In this document: positions 56,128 through 64,000 of the stretch, piece by piece
How the letters are laid out: every line of letters begins with the position of its first letter
Numbering within the stretch: position 1 is the stretch's first letter
Assembly: GCA_944739405.2 (NCBI GenBank)
Contig: OX123187.2
Span: 75,314,450 to 75,378,449 of the forward strand
Source of the DNA: Euclidia mi
Lineage: Eukaryota; Arthropoda; Insecta; Lepidoptera; Erebidae
Length of the DNA stretch: 64,000 bases
Reading direction: 5' to 3'
The notes under the pieces: generated by a model
The model's database searches: none
What the model was told of the DNA's origin: nothing
Seen by the model: the letters and a program-made list of their open reading frames with translations, nothing else
Made by a program: the position numbers and the translations under genes

Positions 56128-56334
56128 TCTTAATATATAAAATCCTTGCGTTACTGACTGACTGACAGACACGCTACAGCCGAAACTATTGGGCGCAGGA
56201 AGCTGAAATTTGGCATGTATGTTCCTTGGGGACCGTATGGGTGCACTAAGAAGGGATTTCCCGAAATTCCCACGGGATCGGCCAAAACGGGTAAATTTAA
56301 AAAAAAATCAGGCGTAGCTGCTGGCGTCCGCATG
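56128..56334 (+). mobile_element. Helitron-like non-autonomous element, family H1
   Basis: 207 bp. It starts TCTTAATATATAAAATCC after an A. The 3' end reads CATG instead of CTAG before a T. Otherwise close to the copies at 4217 and 40220. Confidence 0.65.
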
Positions 56335-58804
56335 TCAATCTATAGATTTGGTTCAAAATCAAACTTATTTGTAGTAAATCGTGTATATACCTTCAAAAAC
56401 CCACATAAAAATGTGTAAGGCCCAATTAAAGATGTGCTAGTCACTAAAATCATTTTGAGTACTTAAAACGGGAAATCGATTAAGAAGAAGTGATAATTTA
56501 CTTTACTTTACTTTAATATTATGTTTTTTTTTACTGGCAACTTCTGATCTATTACGTTTTGGCTATTTAGACGATAACACATCTCTTTAAACATATTTAT
56601 TGAATAAGTTTCCCGACACACTTTTAATAATGTCTATAAATTAAGTTATAAATAAAAAGGATTTTTCAACAGCAAATTGAAACTCTATTGTGTTCATGAG
56701 TTCCAAACTGGGTCAGAAATGGGCATTGTTCATTAACTTCAGATTGATCAAATACTCAGAAATTCCCAGAAGTGAAATAAATTGTATGTTTCGAACATTT
56801 TATTCTCCACGGTAAACATCGTTTCAATAAAATTATTTCAATCATTACCTATTGAATGTTCATTCCTTCCGCAAACGCGGCATCGAAATTGAATTTCTAC
56901 TCCCGAAAGTTCTCTTAATTCAAGTAGTTCGTGAGCTCAAACACCTGTGTTCAAACATCAATGCACTGGTAACTCATTGATTAGTTTTTAATATAGACAT
57001 TGATTGTGTTTTCCTACATTTGCATGATGTTACTACGAAATCTCGAAATAAAGTAAACAGATCTTAGATATACCAAACTTTAAAGGTAATTTTTCGAAAA
57101 TGTAGCACAATTTCGCAGCTACAAATCTTTACAAATCTTACCCAAGTAACCTTACCTTACTTTCTAACTATTGAATCTTAGGTCTCACTCACAAAATGTA
57201 AGATCTACATAGGTCGACCTATACCGTAACAAACACTATTTTTATAAGTTTTGGTTCTCCAAATGGGATATTTTAAGTATGTGCCGGATTACTAGAGCTG
57301 GTGAATTTTTATACCTCCAACTAAGGCACGACTTTACAAATTTTATTTCTTACCTTACGCGTTGTTTCTGACGGAGTTCAGGTTCTCTTCTGATAGTGGA
57401 GAAAGACTTTTCTGTATATTCTCTTACGTTTACTATTGATAATAATAGGTGAGAGATACCTCAAAATTTCTATTGTAGTGGAACTGAGTGTGTCCAGATC
57501 ATAAGGCAATAATTTCAATATGGTAAATGTTTACCAACTTAGTAAAAGTAAGAATAAATACTAACATTCGCTTGCATACCTTACCAACACTTTGACCGTT
57601 ACAACCTAAACACTGGGAGTGAATCGTTAATAATAATCAATATCGTGATCTTTGATGCCTTGAAACCAAAGCCATTTTACAATCAAATGCAACAAAATCA
57701 TATAACGTATAATTACTAATAACTAAAACAACACTAAAGAGATTGCAGTGTATATATTTTATATCAGTTTACGGTAGTTTACGTATGCAGCGGTAACGTT
57801 GGAAGCAAGCTATAAAAAGCCTCGTTGTATAGAATTTATGAGGTGATATCGTATCTTCATTACCGTAGTACGTTTATAGTTAAGCTTGTTACTGCGATGA
57901 ACATGTATGGGAATAGTAGTTTTAATAGAAGCAAGATATTGAGGAACAAGGTGTGGGTTCGTCCAACTAGACGGAGAATCCTCTGACCAGGTAAGGTGGA
58001 TCATACAAACGTGACCTGAAAGATATTGGTGACTATTCGATGACTACTAGCGCAATTCGAGATTTTGAATCATACCTTTTCTGCGTAGTATCTATCGGTA
58101 CCCTTTAATCATGGTGGCAGAGACACCTCTGCTAAACATAGGCGTCCTTGAATGCTCTCCAAGTTTCCATATACACAGGTACTAATCTTCAGCCGCCCCA
58201 TCCCCTTGCCACGTTTTATTAAGAATGTCCGGCCATCTTCTGACCAGTGACTTTTAGATGTCCTCAAAGTTTTTTGTTTATCAATAGCTAATTAAATCTT
58301 TGCATTTATCAATTGCTAATTAAATCCGTACTACTCATCATTATCTGTTGCTACTGCTACAATACCCAAGGCACTGAAAATCTTATAAAATATTTCCAAG
58401 CAAGATTTGCGCTAACTATTTCCGGTATAGTAGGCATCCATTTAATAAATCAGCTTAAATATTGATTTATTATAAAACAAACATGTAATTGGTCTGTATA
58501 GTTTTATTACGTTATTTTTTAAGAACAATACTTTGCGTGCATATTCTCTATTAAGAAGTGCATTGTAACTAGCTCCAGTACGAAACAAGAATGAAAATTG
58601 CCTATAGAAAATTATAATTATATTCTTCGAGCAGAGTAAAAAAGGCTTTTATTTTCTGAAGACTTTCCATTCAAGTTTCCTCGAAATAGTTTTATTTGTA
58701 TAAGGAATGCTGTTCTTAGAAATCGTAACTTAAAAATTAAAAATTCCTTTTTAGGCTCACGATATACATGATCTAGAACTACAGCCTCATTTTTATGGTA
58801 TCGG
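56335..58804. other. AT-rich intergenic DNA, no gene seen
   Basis: Nothing recognised on either strand. Confidence 0.4.
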
Positions 58805-59053
58805 TGCCAATGACTTTTCGGAGTTAAGTGCGTATTAAATTGTTAATTATCGCTTGCTAATCGGTGAAGGAAAACATCGTGAGGAAACCTGCATGTCTGA
58901 GAGTTCTCCATAATGTTCTTGAAAGACATGTGAAGTCTGCCAACCTGCAATTGGCCAGCGTGGTGGACTATAAGCTTTAACCTTCTCATAGTGAGAAGAG
59001 GCCCGTGCCCAGCAGTGGGACAATATAAAGTGTTGATGATGATGATGATGACG
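58805..59053 (+). mobile_element. SINE family D, headless copy with (GAT)n tail
   Basis: Begins in the body (CAATGACTTTTCGGAGTTAA), has GAAGGAAAACATCGTGAGGA, CCAGCGTGGTGGACTATAAG and GTGCCCAGCAGTGGGACAAT, and ends in about six GAT units. The tRNA-like head is absent, consistent with 5' truncation. Confidence 0.65.
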
Positions 59054-60103
59054 GTCCTCAAGTAGCGCATTGAAATCCTTATATTCTCAAGCTTCACATA
59101 AAATATGCCACGCATATTTCAACATGAATTCTAAATAATATTACTCGTATCATACACATATTATTCTTTACCAAAGTGACACATAGGTGCCATCAAAACT
59201 AGGCAACGTGAACTAAAAACAAGCATCATCCAACTTGCATGTCACAGTACTCACAGCCGTTGGACCTTAAAAATTCAACCGTTAGAAAAACCAAGAAGCC
59301 ATTTCGTCTTGCCGCCGTTTCGTACACTTACTTGCAAAAGTATCGCCCAAGGCGCAATTTCAGCAATTTTGGCGCACTACGTTTACACAAGGCTGATATT
59401 AGTTCTGGGATGAGATACGAGCCAGCGAGTTTATTTATTTAGGCTTATGCTGCATCGCAACAGTTGCTAAAATGAATTTCTGGCAGGAATTGAGCAGAAA
59501 ATATTTATATGTATCATTTTAGGATCCGACTATTTGTTGGGTCAGCTGATGCCGATGTTATAAATAAATCCGTGATACTTTTAGGGTTGATATAAAGTTG
59601 CATGTGTACGGTTCAGATTCATTCATCATTGAGCGTTTTGAGATTGAAAGCAAAAATCTTATAATTATTAAATGAGATTAGATTATTAGCTTACGCTCAA
59701 AGGAGAGGTTCTTATTCACAGCAAGTATGTGCCATGTATAAGAAAATTGCAACTATTGTTCTTTCCTTTTATTTAAACGTTTAGCAGGTATTACAAATAA
59801 CACATTCTTTCACTCTAATATTCGTACTCGTACTCTTCTTTACACAAAGTCAAAGTACCAAAAAAAAATGTTTACCTCACCTTAAAAACGACAGTAAATT
59901 GGCAATTGACCAGTAAGGTGTTGTGGCGTACATTTGGATCCTTGTGTGAATTTTTGAATTCTGTACATAAAGAAATGAAAAACAAAAAATTATACTACAC
60001 TCCATATTACGAAAAAAACTGTCCTAGAGCCTGAAAGTTCAAGCTGAATTTGAATTGTTTGTGGTATAAAATGGGTTGTTTTATATTTATACGCATACTG
60101 TGC
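59054..60103. other. AT-rich spacer, no gene seen
   Basis: Nothing recognised. Confidence 0.4.
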
Positions 60104-60341
60104 CTGCCTCCGTGGTCCAGAGGATAGCGTTGCGATTGCGACTGCTGATCGGAGGTCTCTGGTTCGATTCCCGGGTCGGGCAAATGTGTAACTGGGTTTT
60201 ATCAAATTCTCAGTAGCAGCAGGGAGTCTGGTGATGTGCCCGGTAGCGGCAATAGGCTCGCAAAATTGCATGGCGAAATGTGAGTGTAATATTACACCTC
60301 TGCCTACCCCTTCGGGGATACAGCGACTCGCGAGTTTATAA
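60104..60341 (+). mobile_element. tRNA-derived SINE, head type A
   Basis: CCGTGGTCCAGAGGATAGCG, then a short duplication (GCGATTGCGACTG), GGTTCGATTCCCGGG, CTCAGTAGCAGCAGGGAGTC and CTACCCCTTCGGGGATACAG. About 20 bp of the body before AAATTGCATGGCG are missing. Confidence 0.85.
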
Positions 60342-61119
60342 AAAAAGTATACTGCGCTCTCGATTTTAAATGCAAAGACTAATATAAAACAAAGCCTTTA
60401 TTGTTTGTAAGAACAACGGTGAAATAAAAAAAATATATAAAATGAAATTATTGTGTCTCTTAGCACATCAGTTCTGTACTTGCCAAAATTGTCACTTGTA
60501 AAACTGTCACACAAGTTTTACAGACACAGCAAGAACACATACAAAATTCACTTAAATTCAACTCCTTAAAGGTATCGTTATGATTCCGATTCACTTTAAA
60601 CACAAAAAGTAACTGCGCTAATGTTAGGTAGTAAAAGAAAACTGTGCACTTTTCTCGGCCCACAGTGTAGTGCAGCAAGAAATATACTCTCATTTGTGTA
60701 ATGCGGAGCAAAAGTTGCAGGAGGATATTTACCTTGCCTTCCGAACTGCTTGCATTATAATTCACAACATGCTTGTATATTTTGGCTTCTACTGGTGATT
60801 TTATTTGGGCCTATAAATTGGATAAATTTAATGTTGAACAGAATGTTACAATATTGCAGACAGAGTCAAGCGAATTGGAGATTATCATGAGCTTTTCTTG
60901 CTGGCTTTGAAGAGTTTCGCGTTGGATCCCAGGACCACGTTGTAATTTAGTATGATGTGGTATTAGATAATATTACCCTACTCATCCAAAGAAATAGAAA
61001 TAATCAGGGACTAAGAATTATGTCACAATAACTGTGGCAACTAGAGTACCATTATGACTTTCAAAGACCTTTATGACAGCCTGATCCGACTGTTTGACCA
61101 ACTGGTGACAAAGTTCGAC
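60342..61119. other. Spacer, no gene seen
   Basis: A 101-codon minus-strand frame at 60460-60765 has no recognisable features. Confidence 0.4.
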
Positions 61120-61340
61120 TGCACGGTTGGCGTAGTGGTTTAAGCGGCCGCCTCGCCGCTTGACACTGCGCCGAGTATTGTGGGTTTGACTTCCACACGA
61201 GACAACACTTTGTGTGATCCATAAATTGTTGTTTCGAATCTGGGTGTTCATTGTCCTCGTTAGTTATATGCTTGTAAAGTCCCCCGCGACAAAGGATTTA
61301 GTAGGACTAAATCCTGTGTCGCGGGAGTGCGGGAGTTGTC
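61120..61340 (+). mobile_element. tRNA-derived SINE, family C
   Basis: The head has TTGGCGTAGTGGTTTAAGCG (A-box) and GGGTTTGACTTCC (B-box). The body has ACTTTGTGTGATCC and ATTGTTGTTTCGAATC. The 3' part contains an inverted duplication at 61283-61325. A 3' fragment of the family is at 8879. Confidence 0.7.
61283..61325. repeat. Hairpin made by an inverted duplication in SINE C
   Basis: 61283-61302 pairs with 61306-61325 over 20 bp with one mismatch, around a 3-nt loop. The normal SINE carries one of the two arms (compare TCGCGACACAGGATTT at about 8943). Confidence 0.85.
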
Positions 61341-61481
61341 TCAATTCAAAAAGAAAAAAAATCGCTTAAACTTACGGATCTAGAGATTCAAGCAGTCTGG
61401 ACTGTGCCACGGACTCCTTAGTAACACATTATAGCTAGATGTGTACCTACTAATATAATTATTAAATAAAAATATTTAAGA

Positions 61482-61715
61482 CTAGCCGTTTCCCGCAGTT
61501 TCACCCACGTCCTAAGGGGACTACTTCGCGTACCCGAAAACCCCAAATATCTTATGGTGATCTATTTTTTCTAAAATAAAATATAGCCTATGTTACTCGC
61601 AGATAATGTAGCTTTCTAATGGTGAAAGAATTAAAAAAATCGGTCTAGTAATTTTTGAGTTTATCCATTACAAACAAAAATACATTTTTTTTCTTCTTTA
61701 TAATATTAGTGTAGA
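61482..61715 (-). mobile_element. Helitron-like element, diverged H2 relative
   Basis: Minus strand: starts near TCTACACTAATATTATAAAG and ends GGAAACGGCTAG before a T. The interior has GTTACTCGCAGATAATGTAG in reverse order. The 5' flank is T rather than A. Confidence 0.45.
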
Positions 61716-62186
61716 AAATAAATTGTTCATCTTTCAGCTTTTAAAGCTATGCTTATACTTATTAAAATAAATACACCTTTCATCTAAAAAAAGCCACCTG
61801 AGCAAAATCAAGGGTAAGTATCGCCCTTGAACGAAAATAATAATATATATTTTATCAAACTTGTTATAAAACGAAACATAATAAAGTCATCAGTGACTTA
61901 CTGGAATCGAAGATGCAATAGTTGGAATCGTTAATTGAACAATATCAAACTGAGAGCAGATGTTCTGCCTGCTTTCATCGTACGCAATTTTTTTAATTGC
62001 AATGTAGTTTTAGATGTGTGTTATTCTTTTCAGAAAAAAATACTATTGAATAAAGGGTAATATTCTGCTGACATTGTGGTAATCTATTTGAATTATAGTT
62101 ATATGCCTAAAGGTACAATATGCAGTACATTCAAACATTTGCGCATATGTATACATACTCACATTTATTTACGCGTCTCAATTACT
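61716..62186. other. AT-rich spacer, nothing recognised
   Basis: No gene or repeat family recognised. Confidence 0.4.
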
Positions 62187-62480
62187 TTTTATTTATTTAT
62201 TTTTTAACTTTATATACACTGAAGCGTATAAAGGCGGACTTAATGCCTTAGGCATTCTCTACCAGTCTACCTTCGCGTGGTGCAGAGATTAAAAGTTGGT
62301 GTATTGTAGAAGTGAGTGAAGAAGAACTTTTGTAGCATAAACGTAATACATATATACATAGTTTAAAAATACATACATTTGATAATACAAGAACATATAA
62401 ATAATAAAGTAAGTATAAAAAATTAAAAAACATAGCAATTATAAACAATAATTTGAAAATAAAGGTGATGAACAACTTTT
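62187..62480 (-). mobile_element. 3' end of a LINE (noncoding)
   Basis: Minus strand: AGACTGGTAGAGAATGCCTA, GGCATTAAGTCCGCCTTTAT and an AAATAAATAAATAAA end, a 3' terminus I know from lepidopteran LINEs. The AT-rich part to 62480 is probably 3' UTR. Confidence 0.5.
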
Positions 62481-64000
62481 ATTTGCCTTCAAGTTTTGCC
62501 TCGGGTTAGGCGCACATTTTTATTTTCATATAATTTCACGATTGAGATGCGTAACATAAATATTAAAATAGTTTGTTTTTCTGTTAATGCATTATAAATC
62601 CTATGTAGCATACTCAATTTAAAATCCAATTATGTGTTTATTATTGTAAGTTTCACCTTATTCTCTACAAATATTTGTGTGATCAACAATGTTTATTAAA
62701 GTCTTCATGCTGCTTACAAGAATGAAATATTTACAAACCTAACGTGATTTTAAAGTTTAAGTAAGTATTTCATCTAGCGTATCGCAGTTGCTTATTGCAT
62801 AACTTTGAATATTTCTGGCCACAATTTGTGAATAATAATGTAGACAGAAGACGTGGAGCTCTCAAAGATCTATCTTTAGAACTGCACGTCTCCTATCTGT
62901 AACTGTAGTTCAGATTGCAGATCTCCCACAAAGTACTACTTACCAATTGAGACAAATCAAGATTTAAAATACTCCAATTGAGGCATTGCAAAGCAGTGAG
63001 ACGAGCTCTTTAAACGACTATGCCATTCGTGCCGTCTTCTGTTATATCAAATGAATCTCACTTGTGGAGAAACATCAAAGTTCAAGCTCTGTGTGGCAAT
63101 TTATTACTCTCCCCACCGCGATACCGCTACTTTAAATAGTAATTGCTCTTTACCATGCCATAGTATATTACGCAGACGTCTTAAACTAAAACAGCCTATG
63201 GTTTTTACACAGAATTTTAAAATTAACCCATGGTCGACTATTTACAAAATGGTTCCCCCAAACAAAACACAAAATATGACCGTCCAAAAATTCACGATGA
63301 TTAGCTGGCCAATCGAAATGTCATCTCATCTCATCTTCAGTTTAAGATGTAGGGCGGATCTGAAAAATTGCGCCGTTTGATCGGACATCCATCATGGAGA
63401 TGACTTGCTTCTCCTTGATGGCCTATTGATGGCTGCTGCTATAGAACAATTTGTTGGGATACCATTGTTTGGATTTAGTTGTAAGGAAATGATTAAGTAA
63501 GAGCTTCAGGATGAAGATGTGTAAATGTTTTTGTTGCGAGATTTTTGGTGTCTTCAAACGATTTATACCGGACAAATGGTTTTCAATTTGTCACTATTAC
63601 GAGTATAGTGGACGTCACCTCAATGTTTTATTATTTTGAACTCATTTACATACCTAGTTTATGTACTTCTTTGATTTGATCACGTGCAATGAAGCATTAC
63701 CAGCTTTAAATAATGAAGACTTTGTATTGCTGGTTAATGAATACTTCTCATTTTCCTGAAGAGGCAAAAATTATTGAAGCTCAGCGACCGCGCTGTCAAG
63801 GATGGGTGTTTCACATTTTATAGGATTCTAAAGCGATGCCTAAGGTAATCTATCATAATTGAAGTTAGAAACGCTCAGAATATATTAAAATATTTTTAGT
63901 ATTTGAAGTACGTGTAAAAGCGCTCGTACTCTTTAAGGCGAAGTTCAGTTTTAAGTGTTTAATATTTTTCAAATTCACTCAGCATATGTGAATCCCGCTG
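62481..64000. other. AT-rich intergenic DNA, no gene seen
   Basis: The frame at 63051-63380 (+) has no recognisable domain or codon pattern. Nothing else recognised. Confidence 0.4.

Noticed and set aside
60460..60765. 101-codon minus-strand frame
   Set aside because: No domain, signal or conservation evidence; likely chance.
63051..63380. 109-codon plus-strand frame with YYSPHR resembling a LINE endonuclease segment
   Set aside because: The similarity is limited to a few residues and the rest does not follow any endonuclease order.

Overview
The window looks like gene-poor, strongly AT-rich nuclear DNA of a moth or butterfly (Lepidoptera, probably a noctuoid-type moth). The basis is the repeat content: tRNA-headed SINEs, RTE-type and Jockey/CR1-type LINE pieces, short Helitron-like elements ending CTAG at A|T target sites, mariner, hAT-like and TA-flanked MITEs, plus spliceosomal GT-AG introns. 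No bacterial-style operon, rRNA, true tRNA or CRISPR array was seen.

Only one host gene is convincing. It lies at 456-3593 (+) and has three coding exons. It encodes a 135-residue secreted protein with two six-cysteine modules, resembling the U-scoloptoxin(19)-like family that is common in insects. It has a TATA box, an initiator-like site and a poly(A) signal overlapping its stop codon. Its introns carry SINEs and another dispersed repeat.

The rest is layered transposable elements. 3.7-7.2 kb: three short Helitron-like families, a ~0.54 kb unclassified repeat and a SINE with fold-back hairpins. 7.3-12 kb: two GC-rich ~0.6 kb non-autonomous retroelements, each starting with a sequence that folds as an HDV-like self-cleaving ribozyme; one is bounded by a 15-bp target duplication. 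12-26 kb: mostly unrecognised AT-rich DNA, with RTE and LINE scraps, a fold-back MITE and a broken YqaJ-type nuclease gene. 26-36 kb: Jockey/CR1-type LINE end, SINEs, a hAT-like element with 8-bp duplications, a MITE cluster, RTE remnants and a decayed DNA transposon with a SWIM-like remnant. 36.4-39.9 kb: a 5'-truncated RTE LINE with 12-bp duplications, itself interrupted by a TIR element. 40-48 kb: LINE ORF1 and endonuclease remnants, a mariner interrupted by another repeat, and SINEs. 48.8-52.6 kb (-): a nearly full LINE with endonuclease and reverse transcriptase reading frames separated by three lesions. 52.6-64 kb: mostly unrecognised sequence with a few SINEs, Helitron-like copies and a LINE tail.

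The strongest observations concern how these elements work together. The LINE at 36.4-39.9 kb ends in about 37 bp that also form the 3' tail of most of the nine-copy SINE family, so it is the likely source of the retrotransposition machinery for that SINE. The two ribozyme-headed elements show compensating length change in helix P1 (6C:6G versus 7C:7G), and in the better-preserved copy the predicted cleavage site falls exactly on the target-duplication boundary. All assignments come from reading motifs and folding by eye; no database search was run.
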